Both the position numbers and the translations under genes were made by a program. From NCBI GenBank assembly GCA_945876385.1, contig CAMCNU010000002.1:1-64000 (forward strand): 64,000 nucleotides of DNA, given 5' to 3'. Under the pieces are notes generated by a model that searched no databases, had not been told where the DNA came from, and saw only the letters and a list, made by a program, of their open reading frames with translations. This DNA is from an uncultured Veillonellaceae bacterium. Its GTDB lineage: Bacteria > Bacillota > Negativicutes > Veillonellales > Negativicoccaceae. Numbering within the stretch: position 1 is the first letter of the stretch; each line of letters starts with the position of its first letter. This document shows positions 24,083 to 35,680 of this stretch, piece by piece.

Positions 24083-25015
24083 CTACTCCTTTCGGGGTGC
24101 GCTCTCCGCGGGCTGTGCCGCCCGTTCGCGAATCAACGCGGGCGTCACCTGCTCGACCGTGAGCGGTGTCGTGACCTTGGCCACGGACTCAAACCCGACC
24201 CCCAACTTACCGATATACATTTCTTCCACTTGTTTATCCTTGCCCAACCGCACCGCGTAAATCTGTTTGTCGTGATCGACGCCGATCAGCCGGAAGAAAC
24301 CCGGCGGGGAAATCGTGCGCCAGCTGCTGTCACTGCCGTTAAAGGCGTACATGACCCCTTCATCGGCATCGTCATAGAAGAACACGTCCCGATCGTAATA
24401 CACGTCGATATGACCGATATTTTCAGCTTGGACATAGATGCGCCGGGTGTCGTAGTTCGCATCCGTCCGATAAATGCGATACCGCTCCTCGCCGACTTTG
24501 ACCTTCATATAGACCGCGTTCGTCGCCGTCGAATACGCCATTGCCGTCACCTTCGCACCGGCCGGCACCCCTTCGATCGGCGTGTCCAGCTCATGCTCCG
24601 GACTGAGCGGATTGTACTGGGCGATGATGATATCGTCCGTCCCGCGCGCGTCGGGGTCATAGAGTGCCATCAGCACCAAGTTGCGATCCGGGAGCCACTC
24701 AAAAAACGACACCTCGCGCCCTTTGAGGTCGATTTTCTGGACGTCGCTTTTGTCCTGATTGTGATAAATCGTCACCGCCGTCGGCGTCACCATGGCCATG
24801 TACTCGCGGTTGTACGAATAGTAGCGCGTGCCCGTGCCCGTCACCTCGCCGAACATCTCCTCGGCGGGCGTCACGGTTTCCTCGCCCTGCGTGCCCGTCA
24901 CATAAAAATCCGAATCCGGGGCGAACTTGACGCTGTCCAAGTACCAGTAGACCGCCCCTTGCAAGGCAATCCCCGCCGCAAAACAGAGCAGCCATGTAGA
25001 TGTATGTCGTTTCAT
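24083..25015 (-). CDS. Membrane-anchored, beta-rich protein of unknown function
   Basis: 310 residues with an N-terminal signal/anchor (TSTWLLCFAAGIALQGAVYWYL). The rest is rich in short beta strands with Tyr/Asp (YYSYNREYMAMVTPTAVTIY, DIIIAQYNPLS, VFFYDDADEGVMYAF), suggesting a beta-propeller-like sensor domain outside the inner membrane. It lies directly downstream of a phosphodiester-glycosidase gene. No family recognised. Confidence 0.65.
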   Translation of the reverse strand: MKRHTSTWLLCFAAGIALQGAVYWYLDSVKFAPDSDFYVTGTQGEETVTPAEEMFGEVTGTGTRYYSYNREYMAMVTPTAVTIYHNQDKSDVQKIDLKGREVSFFEWLPDRNLVLMALYDPDARGTDDIIIAQYNPLSPEHELDTPIEGVPAGAKVTAMAYSTATNAVYMKVKVGEERYRIYRTDANYDTRRIYVQAENIGHIDVYYDRDVFFYDDADEGVMYAFNGSDSSWRTISPPGFFRLIGVDHDKQIYAVRLGKDKQVEEMYIGKLGVGFESVAKVTTPLTVEQVTPALIRERAAQPAESAPRKE

Positions 25016-25024
25016 GCCGCCCTC

Positions 25025-25972
25025 CTATTTCACGATAAACGCCGTCGGAATCATCCGCTCGCCGAGCAAGTCCGCCGGCTTGTTGACGACCTTGCCGTTC
25101 AGGTAGAGCGTCGAACTCGATCCGCCGTCCAGGTTGGCGGCGATATACGCGCCCTGCTCATACATGATATTTTGCAAATCGGCCAGCGTCGCCCCGATGG
25201 AATAGCCGATTTGCCGGCCGTCCACCACGACAAACAGTACCGTGCCGTCCCGCCGCTGACCGATAGCCGTCCGCGGGCCGATGCCCCAGCCGCCGTCACC
25301 GTCGGTAATCATCTTCATCCCGTTGACAATGAGCGGCGGGCCGAAGGTCAACCCCTCACGCGCCCCCAATCGGCGCAATTCCGCCTTGTTGTACGTCCCG
25401 GCAATCAAGTTCCCCGCCTCGGTAAAGCCGATGAAATCGACTTCCTCCACATCATCGACATCCTTGCCGAGCAAGTACTCGCCTTGATGCATGATAAATC
25501 CGTAAGGCAAGCGTCCCGTCCCCGTACCGTTCGGATCGTAAAAGCCGCCGCCGTTAATCGCCGCCACCGCGTCGTTGTTGCGGGCGATATTGCTCGTCGT
25601 GTCGCCTTTTTCATTGATATCCGCCGCCGTCGCGACCTGAATCCGCCGCGGGTCGGGAATCTCCAAAATATACCCGACGAACCGCTCCGACTCGATTTTG
25701 TGCAAGGTCAGCGTCTTATCCTCGCGCGCGGCAAACGTGAAAATATTTTGCTCGGGCGCCTGATCCATCCGCCCCAAGATGCGGTCCAAATCCTCCCGGT
25801 CAAACAACCAGGTAATATAATGCGGATGGCGGGAACGCAAAATCGCCCCCACCACCGCTTGTTTCAAATTGACAAACGGACCGAACAAGACCACAATCGG
25901 CGACGTCAAAATCCCGAAAATCAACGTCACCGCCAGCCATTTCAGTACCGTACGTTGCCATCCGTGTTTCAT
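25025..25972 (-). CDS. Phosphodiester glycosidase family (NAGPA-domain) exported protein
   Basis: 315 residues from the ATG at 25972 (GAGGTGA just upstream). An N-terminal membrane helix (about residues 10-35) precedes the NAGPA/DUF2233 domain: AAINGGGFYDPNG, LPYGFIMHQGEYL, GWGIGPRTAIGQRRDGTVLF and LDGGSSSTLYLNGKVVN. The family includes the lysosomal uncovering enzyme and bacterial exopolysaccharide-related proteins acting on phosphodiester-linked sugars. Probably periplasmic and involved with envelope glycans together with the deacetylase upstream. Confidence 0.88.
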   Translation of the reverse strand: MKHGWQRTVLKWLAVTLIFGILTSPIVVLFGPFVNLKQAVVGAILRSRHPHYITWLFDREDLDRILGRMDQAPEQNIFTFAAREDKTLTLHKIESERFVGYILEIPDPRRIQVATAADINEKGDTTSNIARNNDAVAAINGGGFYDPNGTGTGRLPYGFIMHQGEYLLGKDVDDVEEVDFIGFTEAGNLIAGTYNKAELRRLGAREGLTFGPPLIVNGMKMITDGDGGWGIGPRTAIGQRRDGTVLFVVVDGRQIGYSIGATLADLQNIMYEQGAYIAANLDGGSSSTLYLNGKVVNKPADLLGERMIPTAFIVK

Positions 25973-25979
25973 GCTCACC

Positions 25980-26777
25980 TCACAAGGACCGATAGTGATC
26001 GTGGGTCAACCGATCGGCAAAATGCTCCAAATCGACCCGATCGCCGATCCAAATCCGCTTCACTTCCAGCATCTCGTCGCCCGGGCGTACCCGTCCCGGA
26101 TTCATCGTCACCGCCAGCGTAATCCCGTTCTCACGCAAAACCTGTTTGACCGTATCGTCATACAACCCTACCGGATACGCAAAATAGCGATTGTCGATGC
26201 CCAATTCGTCCTTGAGCCACGCCTGCGTCCGACTGATTTCCTCGCGCTGGCGTTCTTCACTTTCATACGGCAGCTCCGGATGCGACCAGGTATGATTGGC
26301 AATCGTCACGCCGTTGTCGCGCATTTCTTTGAGCTGTGCCAATGTCGGCCGATTCGGTTGGTCGGTCATCCCGCCGATCATAAACAGCGTCCACGGGAAC
26401 CCGTATTCTTTAAGTATCGGATACACAATCGAATAGGTATCCGGATAGCCGTCATCAAACGTAATGCAGACCGGCTTCGGCGGCAACGGCTCATCATGGT
26501 CAATATACGCTTCCAGCTGGGCAAGCGTAATCGGGTGGTAGCCGTTGTCGTGGAGGTATTGCATCTGCTCGCGGAACAAATCTTCCCGCAAGACGGCATC
26601 ATTACCCGGAATATCGGCAATCATATGGTACATCAAGACCGACACCCCGTCCGCCCGCTCCGTCTGTACCGCAGGGGCCGGTGCGGCAGCCGGCGGCGGA
26701 AGTGCCTCGTCGGTCGCACAACCGACCGCCAGCAGCAACAACGCCGCTATCGCAATGAGTATTCCGTATCGTTTCAT
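25980..26777 (-). CDS. Polysaccharide deacetylase lipoprotein
   Basis: 265 residues. Lipobox ALLLLAVGC, then an Ala/Pro linker and a NodB-type domain: VSVLMYHMIAD, CITFDDGYPDTYSIVYPIL (catalytic DD), ANHTWSHPELP (HxxxH metal ligands) and YFAYPVGLYDDT. Metal and catalytic residues are intact, so an active de-N-acetylase of envelope or extracellular polysaccharide is likely. Start ATG at 26777 with AGGAG upstream. First gene of a four-gene operon. Confidence 0.92.
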   Translation of the reverse strand: MKRYGILIAIAALLLLAVGCATDEALPPPAAAPAPAVQTERADGVSVLMYHMIADIPGNDAVLREDLFREQMQYLHDNGYHPITLAQLEAYIDHDEPLPPKPVCITFDDGYPDTYSIVYPILKEYGFPWTLFMIGGMTDQPNRPTLAQLKEMRDNGVTIANHTWSHPELPYESEERQREEISRTQAWLKDELGIDNRYFAYPVGLYDDTVKQVLRENGITLAVTMNPGRVRPGDEMLEVKRIWIGDRVDLEHFADRLTHDHYRSL

Positions 26778-26890
26778 AACCGGTCGTCTCCTTATCTTCA
26801 TCACCGCTTGCGCGGACTGTAACACCCCTATTTTACACTAATCAAGGGTGAAATACAACGCGCGCCCGCGCGCATCGCCGCCCGCCGCGG

Positions 26891-27132
26891 CACATCGCCG
26901 CACACGCACGGGTATGCCGCCTTGCCGCAACACGCGACGCCATCGTCCCCCGCAACGTACACGCACAGGTATGCCGCAAAACGCAAGCGAGTACGGTCAC
27001 TACCCGTCGGATACGTCATACGCATGGCTCCATCTGTCCGTACCGCACGAGAGAAGGTCGTACATCGCCGCACACACACAGGTATGCCGTCTTGCCGTAA
27101 CACGCGACGCCATCGCCCCCGCGACGTACACA
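26891..27132. repeat. 72-bp imperfect direct repeat in a gene-free region
   Basis: Copy A at about 26892-26962 and copy B at 27062-27132 are offset by 170 bp and nearly identical (core GCCGTAACACGCGACGCCAT with a few changes). A shorter third piece (ACGTACACGCACAGGTATGC) sits at about 26954. The whole interval 26778-27402 has no convincing gene on either strand; open frames there lack ribosome sites and family motifs. Confidence 0.7.
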
Positions 27133-27402
27133 TATGCCCCCCCGAACGACAGCGGGAGATTGGTATCCGCGAAGTCACGTCCTGCAAAAACGGATGCGCC
27201 GCACACCCCATGCCCGTGTGTCTGTCACATCGCGCCGCCGTGCGCGTCCGCATCGACCGCCCCGCGCGCATCGCTGCACACGCCCGCACGGCTACGACTG
27301 CGGTGACACCGGATGCCCATGCGTATATCAATCCCGCTCACCGTCACCGAAACGACGAAAAGCGCCCCGCGCGAACACGCCTTCCGCCTTCTTGCGCATA
27401 CC

Positions 27403-27427
27403 AAAACACGCCCTCAACGAGAGCGTG
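27403..27427 (-). terminator. Terminator of the ATP synthase operon
   Basis: Minus-strand CACGCTCTC/GAGGGCGTG stem with a GTT loop, then TTTT; 13 nt after the atpC stop. Confidence 0.8.
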
Positions 27428-27439
27428 CTTGTTGTACGA

Positions 27440-27856
27440 TCAGTCGCGACGGCCCACTTGCAGACGAATGAGCGCGCGTTGCAATGCCCGTTCCGCCCGC
27501 AGCAAGTCGATGTCCGGCGTCGGTTTTTCGATGCGTGCCAACGCGCGTTCGCGTGCGCGCATGGCGCGTTCGACGTCGATATAGTCGGCCGTTTCCGCAT
27601 TTTGCGAAATAATCGTCACGACATTCTCTTTGACTTCGAGAAAACCGCCGAATACCGCCACCATATCTTCACCGGCCGCCGTCTTGACGCGAACCGGCCA
27701 AATCTGCAGTGCCGCTACCATCGGCTCGTGGCCTTTCATGATGCCGAATTCACCGTCCAGTGCCCGTCCCACGACCAGCTCGACATCGTCCTGTTGATAG
27801 GACGTGCCGTCCGGCGTGATGATGTTCACTTGGAGGGATGTCAGGTTCGTAGACAT
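27440..27856 (-). CDS. atpC: ATP synthase F1 subunit epsilon
   Basis: 138 residues. N-terminal beta sandwich with VNIITPDGTSYQQDDVELVV and GEFGIMKGHEPMVAALQI, then the C-terminal two-helix part (DYIDVERAMRARERALARIE). It regulates and couples the F1 rotor. Last gene of the atp operon, 3 nt after atpD. Confidence 0.95.
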   Translation of the reverse strand: MSTNLTSLQVNIITPDGTSYQQDDVELVVGRALDGEFGIMKGHEPMVAALQIWPVRVKTAAGEDMVAVFGGFLEVKENVVTIISQNAETADYIDVERAMRARERALARIEKPTPDIDLLRAERALQRALIRLQVGRRD

Positions 27857-27859
27857 AGA

Positions 27860-30174
<2,315 letters not shown>

Positions 30175-30180
30175 CTATGA

Positions 30181-31713
30181 TCACCCCACTACCGCTTGAT
30201 TTCTTGCCGCCTTAAACCGTGCCTTAAATTCATCAATGGCTGCTCTGAGCTGCGTTTCCGTATCCTCTTCGAGTTTTTTCGCTTCGCGAATCGCCCGACC
30301 GATTTCCGGATGCGCCGTATGCATGAAATTGAGCAGTTCATGTTCAAACGGAACGACTTCGTCCACTTCCAGATCGTCCAGGAAGCCGTTGATCGCCGCA
30401 AAGATGACCTGTACCTGGTCTTCGACCGCATACGGTGTGTATTGCGGCTGTTTCAGTACTTCGGTCAAGCGTTGCCCGCGATCGATTTGGGCTTTGGTCG
30501 CCGCGTCGAGGTCCGAACCGAATTGCGCAAACGCCGCCAATTCGCGGAACTGCGCCAAGTCCAGACGCAGCGAGCCGGCGACCTGTTTCATCGCCTTGAT
30601 CTGCGCGCTGCCGCCGACACGGGATACCGACAGACCGACGTTGATCGCCGGACGCACCCCCGAGTAGAAGAGCTCGGTTTCGAGGAAAATCTGCCCGTCG
30701 GTAATGGAAATGACGTTCGTCGGGATGTAGGCGCCGACGTCGCCGGCCAAGGTTTCGATAATCGGCAACGCCGTAATCGAACCGCCGCCGAGTTCCGGCG
30801 AGAGTTTGGCCGCCCGTTCGAGCAAACGGGAATGTAAGTAGAAGACGTCGCCCGGATACGCTTCACGTCCCGGCGGACGACGCAACAGCAAGGACATCGC
30901 ACGATAAGCGACCGCGTGTTTCGACAAGTCGTCATAGACGCACAATACCGCTTTGCCCTGGTACATAAAATGTTCCGCCATCGCGACACCGGCATACGGT
31001 GCGATGTACTGCATCGGCGAACCTTCCGATGCGCCGGCATGAACGACAATCGTGTAGTCCATGGCGCCCGCTTCGGTCAGCTTGTCGACCAGACGGGCGA
31101 CCGTCGCGTTTTTCTGCCCGATGGAGACATAGATACAGATGACGTCCTGTCCTTTTTGGTTCAAAATCGTATCGATGGCCACGGCGGTTTTCCCCGTGCT
31201 GCGGTCACCGATGATGAGTTCACGCTGGCCGCGGCCGATCGGTACCATCGAGTCAATCGATTTGATACCCGTCTGCAGCGGTTCGTTGACGGATTGGCGA
31301 TCGGCAATCCCCGGTGCCGGGAATTCCACACGACGATACGCTTCCGTCTTGATGTCGCCTTTGCCGTCGATGGGTTGTCCCAACGCGTTGACGACACGAC
31401 CGATCATGCCTTCGCCGACCGGTACCTGCATGACGCGACCGGTCCGTTTGACCGTGTCGCCTTCTTTGATATATTCCGCATTACCGAGCAAAACGGCACC
31501 GACATTGGATTCTTCCAAGTTCAGCGCCATGCCGAACACGCCGTGCGGCAGTTCGAGCAATTCGCCGGCCATACATTTTTCCAGACCGTAAATGTGGGCG
31601 ATACCGTCCCCGACTTCCAGGACCGAACCTACTTCGTCGACATTGAGGTCTGCTTGGTAATTCTCGATTTGTTGCTTAATCACCGATGTAATTTCATCCG
31701 GTTTGATTTTCAT
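30181..31713 (-). CDS. atpA: ATP synthase F1 subunit alpha
   Basis: 510 residues from [20 protein letters not shown] (GAGGTGA 8 nt upstream). Nucleotide-binding [44 protein letters not shown] and ISVSRVGG-type ([13 protein letters not shown]) motifs are intact. Non-catalytic nucleotide-binding subunit of F1. Confidence 0.97.
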   Translation of the reverse strand: MKIKPDEITSVIKQQIENYQADLNVDEVGSVLEVGDGIAHIYGLEKCMAGELLELPHGVFGMALNLEESNVGAVLLGNAEYIKEGDTVKRTGRVMQVPVGEGMIGRVVNALGQPIDGKGDIKTEAYRRVEFPAPGIADRQSVNEPLQTGIKSIDSMVPIGRGQRELIIGDRSTGKTAVAIDTILNQKGQDVICIYVSIGQKNATVARLVDKLTEAGAMDYTIVVHAGASEGSPMQYIAPYAGVAMAEHFMYQGKAVLCVYDDLSKHAVAYRAMSLLLRRPPGREAYPGDVFYLHSRLLERAAKLSPELGGGSITALPIIETLAGDVGAYIPTNVISITDGQIFLETELFYSGVRPAINVGLSVSRVGGSAQIKAMKQVAGSLRLDLAQFRELAAFAQFGSDLDAATKAQIDRGQRLTEVLKQPQYTPYAVEDQVQVIFAAINGFLDDLEVDEVVPFEHELLNFMHTAHPEIGRAIREAKKLEEDTETQLRAAIDEFKARFKAARNQAVVG

Positions 31714-31721
31714 TCCGTGTG

Positions 31722-32282
31722 TCACCTCAATTCGTTAGCATCTTGTTTCAGTAGAGTCGCTTTCATTTCCTGCAGCTGCCGGGTCATCGATCCGTCGATC
31801 ATGCGGTCGCCGATTGTGACAATCATGCCGCCCAGTATCGAAGGATCTACGGTTGTCGTCAGATAGACCGATTTGCCCGTCGCTTCATTCAGCCGTGCAA
31901 TCAGGTCGCGTTCTTCTTCATCCGTCAGCGCAATCGCTGTCCGCACGACGGCCTCTTGCACGTTGCGTGCCGCCTGCGAGCCCAGTACGTACATCTCCAC
32001 GATTTCTTCCAGCAAATCGATCCGGCCGCGGTCGATGACCACCGCCAAGAAACGTACGACCAGCGGATCGACAGTATCCGCAAACAGTTTTTCTACGACT
32101 TCTTTTTTCGCTTCCCGTGCCAGCAACGGATGATACAAAAATCCGGACAGTTCCCGATTTTCCCGTATCGCGTTTCGCACTTGCACGAGTTGCGTCTCAA
32201 CTTCTTCCAGCCGATTCGCTTCGGTTGCAATCGCAATCAGCGCACCGGCATATTTTTTGGCAAGCTCCCGGTTTCTCTTCAT
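31722..32282 (-). CDS. atpH: ATP synthase subunit delta
   Basis: 186 residues. Opening [20 protein letters not shown] and the C-terminal [20 protein letters not shown] segment are the delta/OSCP signatures. It forms the top of the peripheral stalk. One base separates it from atpF. Confidence 0.95.
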   Translation of the reverse strand: MKRNRELAKKYAGALIAIATEANRLEEVETQLVQVRNAIRENRELSGFLYHPLLAREAKKEVVEKLFADTVDPLVVRFLAVVIDRGRIDLLEEIVEMYVLGSQAARNVQEAVVRTAIALTDEEERDLIARLNEATGKSVYLTTTVDPSILGGMIVTIGDRMIDGSMTRQLQEMKATLLKQDANELR

Positions 32283-32283
32283 A

Positions 32284-32778
32284 TCATCGACCTACTTGCC
32301 GTTTATCCAACTTATCAATGCACTCCGCAATCAACTTCCGATTCATATCCGCATCCAAATTCTGCTTGAGCAATTGCGAGGCGACCGCCATTGACATATC
32401 CACCACGTCGGCGCGCAATTCTTTGACCAAAGCTTCGCGTTCTTCCGCCAGTTGGCGTTCCGCGATTTCTTTTTTGCGGTCGATTTCCGCACGAACGGCA
32501 TCGAGCTGGGCCTGCGTCTGGCGTTCCGCTTCCGCAATCGCCTGCTTGACGATGTCCTGCGCCTGTACCCGCGCGTCTTGCAACTGCGCTTCGTACTGTG
32601 CTTTCAACTCTTCCGCATGCTTGCGTGCCTGCTCCGCCCCTTCGAGGTCGTTGCGAATGCGTTCGCGACGGGCGTCGAGCGTGTTCATGAGCGGCGCAAA
32701 GCCGAATTTACCCAAAATGGCAATGAGGATAATAAAGTTGAGGATTTGAAAAAGTAACGTACCGTTGATCTCAACCAA
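32284..32778 (-). CDS. atpF: ATP synthase Fo subunit b
   Basis: 164 residues with a TTG start (no ATG is near; AGGAGGG lies 7 nt upstream of the TTG). One transmembrane helix (LFQILNFIILIAILGKFGFA) followed by a long charged coiled coil (ARRERIRNDLEGAEQARKHA onwards). Forms the peripheral stalk dimer. Confidence 0.95.
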   Translation of the reverse strand: MVEINGTLLFQILNFIILIAILGKFGFAPLMNTLDARRERIRNDLEGAEQARKHAEELKAQYEAQLQDARVQAQDIVKQAIAEAERQTQAQLDAVRAEIDRKKEIAERQLAEEREALVKELRADVVDMSMAVASQLLKQNLDADMNRKLIAECIDKLDKRQVGR

Positions 32779-32809
32779 TGAGATTCCCTCCTCACTAAAC
32801 TACACTCAA

Positions 32810-33073
32810 TTATTTCAGCAGGTCTACCAGCGGGTTCGCAAATACCAATACAATCGCGATAACCGACGCGATAATCGGAATCGATTCGATCAAGCCGATG
32901 CTGATCAAGAGGTTGACCAAGAGTTTTTGGCTCATTTCCGGTTGACGAGCCATTGCGTCCAATGCCGTCGATGCCGCTTTCGAGTCGCCGATTGCCGCAC
33001 CGATGGATGCCATGCCGGCGATTAACGCCGCCGAAAATGCCGATACCGCCAATACTAATGCAGTTGATTCCAT
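32810..33073 (-). CDS. atpE: ATP synthase Fo subunit c
   Basis: 87 residues, two helices joined by the conserved polar loop ARQPE. The ion-binding carboxylate is Glu63 followed by Ser64 (GLIESIPI), the pair used in Na+-binding rotors. The helix-1 position equivalent to Gln32 of Ilyobacter tartaricus is Asp30 (AAIGDSKAAS), giving two carboxylates per subunit. Ion specificity (Na+ or H+) is therefore open. AGGAGG lies before the ATG. Confidence 0.96.
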   Translation of the reverse strand: MESTALVLAVSAFSAALIAGMASIGAAIGDSKAASTALDAMARQPEMSQKLLVNLLISIGLIESIPIIASVIAIVLVFANPLVDLLK

Positions 33074-33155
33074 GATAATTTCCTCCTTGGGATGTTACAT
33101 ATTTTTTGATAGTTGTCCTTACCTGTCTTACCGCGGCACGCTGTGCCGTTCCATT

Positions 33156-33833
33156 TTAGTGGCCGCCTTCACCGATGGCACCACCCAAGTACGCCGTTAC
33201 CAAAATGGTAAAGATAAAGGCCTGAATCAAACCGATGACCAGCGAGAACACCAGCCAGATGATAGGTACACCGAAGGGCACGAGGTTCTGCAGGACCTCC
33301 AACAGAATTTCGCCCGCCAAAATGTTGCCGAATAGACGCATCGCCAATGTCAACGGCTTGGCGATTTCTTCAATGATGTTGATAATCACGAAGGGTGCGA
33401 ACGGCTGGAACCAGTGTTTTACATAATCGCCGACTCCCCGATTGCGTACATACAATATGTGCGTAATCAAGGACGCGCCGATGGCCATCCCCAATGTCGT
33501 ATTGAGGTCATTGGTCGGTGACACCAGCAGATGCGGCGTCGGCAGTAATCCCATTTCGTTGCCGACAAAAATGAAGAAAAATAGCGTCAGCAGCATGTAT
33601 ACCGCTTTCCGATAGTCCGGTCCCAATGTGCCTCGGAACTGATCGCACAGGGTCTCGACAATCATTTCCACGGCGTTTTGCACGCCTCCCGGCACCAGTG
33701 CCGGTTTGGCCACCGCCAGCCGAATCAGGATAAAGACCAACGCCGCGGTAATCCACGTCATGTAAATCGTATCCATATTGACTGCCATACCCAAGATATA
33801 TTGTACGTCATGTGTACCTGTATGTAGATGCAT
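33156..33833 (-). CDS. atpB: ATP synthase Fo subunit a
   Basis: 225 residues from MHLHTGTHDVQYILGM (GGAGGTGA upstream). Hydrophobic, with the essential Arg in LTLAMRLFGNILAGE and the C-terminal LVFSLVIGLIQAFIFTILVT helix. Forms the ion half-channels next to the c-ring. Confidence 0.96.
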   Translation of the reverse strand: MHLHTGTHDVQYILGMAVNMDTIYMTWITAALVFILIRLAVAKPALVPGGVQNAVEMIVETLCDQFRGTLGPDYRKAVYMLLTLFFFIFVGNEMGLLPTPHLLVSPTNDLNTTLGMAIGASLITHILYVRNRGVGDYVKHWFQPFAPFVIINIIEEIAKPLTLAMRLFGNILAGEILLEVLQNLVPFGVPIIWLVFSLVIGLIQAFIFTILVTAYLGGAIGEGGH

Positions 33834-33876
33834 AGCTTCACCTCCTCCCGTCAGGACATAGGTTGAATATATATGC

Positions 33877-34248
33877 TTAACGCCGTTGCAAGCCCACTTC
33901 CAAAAACAAAATGAGTTTGAACGACAACAAGCCGCAAACTGTCGCACCGAAATGCGCCGCGCCCGTTTTCAGCACGACCGTCAAAAAGACGACCGCCACC
34001 CACAAGCGCAAGGACGCCACCACCGCCAAGCGGCGTGTCAGTGTCGTCGGCTCCTCGCCCGCTCGGGCGACGATGAGCAGTACCAAGTACGCGAGATAGA
34101 GCAAGTTGAACGCCGACCCGAGCAGCCAGCCGCCGCTCCAGTGTCCGTAGCCCGATGCCCACAACGCGGCGGCCACGAGCACGGCCACAATCGCCTGCAG
34201 ACGCAACATGCGGCGCGCCCACGCAATCACATAGCTCCAGCGTGTCAT
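33877..34248 (-). CDS. atpI: ATP synthase subunit I-like membrane protein
   Basis: 123 residues with four predicted helices (LQAIVAVLVAAALWASGYG; SAFNLLYLAYLVLLIVARAG; LRLWVAVVFLTVVLKTG; TVCGLLSFKLILFLEVGL). Position directly before atpB and size fit AtpI, which assists c-ring assembly in some bacteria. The start overlaps the atpZ stop by 4 nt. Confidence 0.8.
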   Translation of the reverse strand: MTRWSYVIAWARRMLRLQAIVAVLVAAALWASGYGHWSGGWLLGSAFNLLYLAYLVLLIVARAGEEPTTLTRRLAVVASLRLWVAVVFLTVVLKTGAAHFGATVCGLLSFKLILFLEVGLQRR

Positions 34249-34454
34249 TTGCCCACCAAATCGCGAATCAGTATCCATAATCCGGCCACTCCGCCGCCCA
34301 GACCGCCCGCCATCGTCCCCCACGGGGAGCAGCCGGCCGCGACGTCGAGTTGATGTCCGGCGTATACACCCAGCACAATCGTACACAGCAAGGTCATGCC
34401 GGCGCCCGCGGCGATGCCGACAGCGCGCAGCCAATCCTGTTTTTCCGTTTTCAC
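34245..34454 (-). CDS. atpZ: AtpZ/AtpI-type small membrane protein
   Basis: 69 residues with a GTG start placed after GGAGGAGG. Two helices: GIAAGAGMTLLCTIVLGVYA and GGLGGGVAGLWILIRDLVG, the pattern of AtpZ proteins at the head of atp operons (some are linked to Mg2+/Ca2+ uptake). First gene of the ATP synthase cluster, 60 nt after wecB; a -10 TAAAAT before it is weak, so read-through from wecA-wecB is possible. Confidence 0.75.
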   Translation of the reverse strand: MKTEKQDWLRAVGIAAGAGMTLLCTIVLGVYAGHQLDVAAGCSPWGTMAGGLGGGVAGLWILIRDLVGK

Positions 34455-34514
34455 TGCGCACCTCCTCCACCGATAGCGGAGACCTCTCACATAACCCGTT
34501 TCATTTTATCACAA

Positions 34515-35666
34515 TTACGGCTGATTGGCTATCCAATCGGCGGGTTTTTCTCCCGTTTTACCGTAGATATACGCCAGCGCGTCGACAATCCGACGCGCGG
34601 CCGTGCCGTCGCCGTACGGATTGACCGCTTCCGCCATCTGCCGATACGCCGCCGCATCCGTCAACAAGCGATGCGCCGCCGTATAGACGCGCTCCTCGTC
34701 CGTACCGACGAGCGCCACCGTCCCCGCGGCGACCGCCTCCGGCCGTTCGGTCGTGTCGCGCAGGACCAGCACGGGTTTCCCCAGTCCCGGCGCTTCTTCC
34801 TGAATCCCGCCGGAATCGGTCAAGACCAGCGTCGCGCGCGCCATCAGCTTGGCAAAGGGCGAATACTCGAGCGGCTCAATCAGATGCACCTGCGGGATAT
34901 CCCCCAATTCTTCATGCACGACGCGGCGCACCGCCGGATTCTTATGGACGGGGAAGACGATATGCGTCCGCGGCACCTCCGTGACCAGTCGCCGAAGTGC
35001 CCGATAAATATGCCGCATCGGTTCGCCGAGATTTTCCCGCCGGTGTGTCGTCACCAGCACGACCCGGTCCCCATCCGCAAGGCCGTCCGCCCACGGCGCC
35101 GCGTCGGTATCCGCGCGCACCGCCGTCTGCAGTGCGTCGATGACGGTATTGCCCGTGACGAAAATCCGCTCGGGGGCAACCCCTTCCGCACGCAAATTGG
35201 CCGCCGCCGTCGGTGTCGGCGCAAAGTGCCAGCGGGCAATCGTCCCCGTCAAGCGGCGGTTCATCTCCTCGGGAAAGGGCGAATAGACATTCCCCGTCCG
35301 CAATCCCGCCTCGACATGGCCGACATCGATTTGTTCATAAAACGCGGCGAGTGCGCCGACAAAAGTCGTCGTCGTATCGCCGTGTACCAATACCGTGTCC
35401 GGACGCTCCTCTCGCAACACGTCGCGCAACCCGAGCAGCGCTTTGGCCGTCACATCGTACAATGTCTGCCCCGCCGCCATAATATTCAAATCATAGTCCG
35501 GTCGAATGGCGAACAGCGCCAGCACCTGATCGAGCATCTCCCGATGCTGTGCCGTCACGACCACCTTCACGTCAAACTCCGGCCGCGCCTTGAGCTGCCG
35601 CACGACCGGTGCCATCTTAATCGCTTCGGGACGTGTCCCGAATACCGTCATCACCCGAATTGGCAT
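34515..35666 (-). CDS. wecB: UDP-N-acetylglucosamine 2-epimerase (non-hydrolysing)
   Basis: 383 residues from MPIRVMTVFGTRPEAIKMAP (AAGGGTGG upstream of the ATG at 35666). Family motifs: VHGDTTTTFVGALAAFY, GHVEAGLRTGNVYSPFPEEM, VTTHRRENLGE, HKNPAVR and LTDSGGIQEEAPGLGKPVLV. It interconverts UDP-GlcNAc and UDP-ManNAc for surface glycans. It starts 14 nt after wecA in one operon. Confidence 0.96.
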   Translation of the reverse strand: MPIRVMTVFGTRPEAIKMAPVVRQLKARPEFDVKVVVTAQHREMLDQVLALFAIRPDYDLNIMAAGQTLYDVTAKALLGLRDVLREERPDTVLVHGDTTTTFVGALAAFYEQIDVGHVEAGLRTGNVYSPFPEEMNRRLTGTIARWHFAPTPTAAANLRAEGVAPERIFVTGNTVIDALQTAVRADTDAAPWADGLADGDRVVLVTTHRRENLGEPMRHIYRALRRLVTEVPRTHIVFPVHKNPAVRRVVHEELGDIPQVHLIEPLEYSPFAKLMARATLVLTDSGGIQEEAPGLGKPVLVLRDTTERPEAVAAGTVALVGTDEERVYTAAHRLLTDAAAYRQMAEAVNPYGDGTAARRIVDALAYIYGKTGEKPADWIANQP

Positions 35667-35680
35667 GGTGTCCACCCTTT

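Noticed and set aside
23705-26122. 805-codon open frame on the plus strand
   Set aside because: Antisense to four well-supported minus-strand genes and very rich in Arg/His, the usual signature of a shadow frame.
26891-27132. Insertion sequence or MITE
   Set aside because: No transposase, no terminal inverted repeats and no target-site duplication around the direct repeats.
26828-27331. Frames of 150-170 codons in the repeat region, both strands
   Set aside because: No ribosome sites, no motifs, Arg/Cys/Ala-rich composition; the repeats alone explain the similarity between segments.
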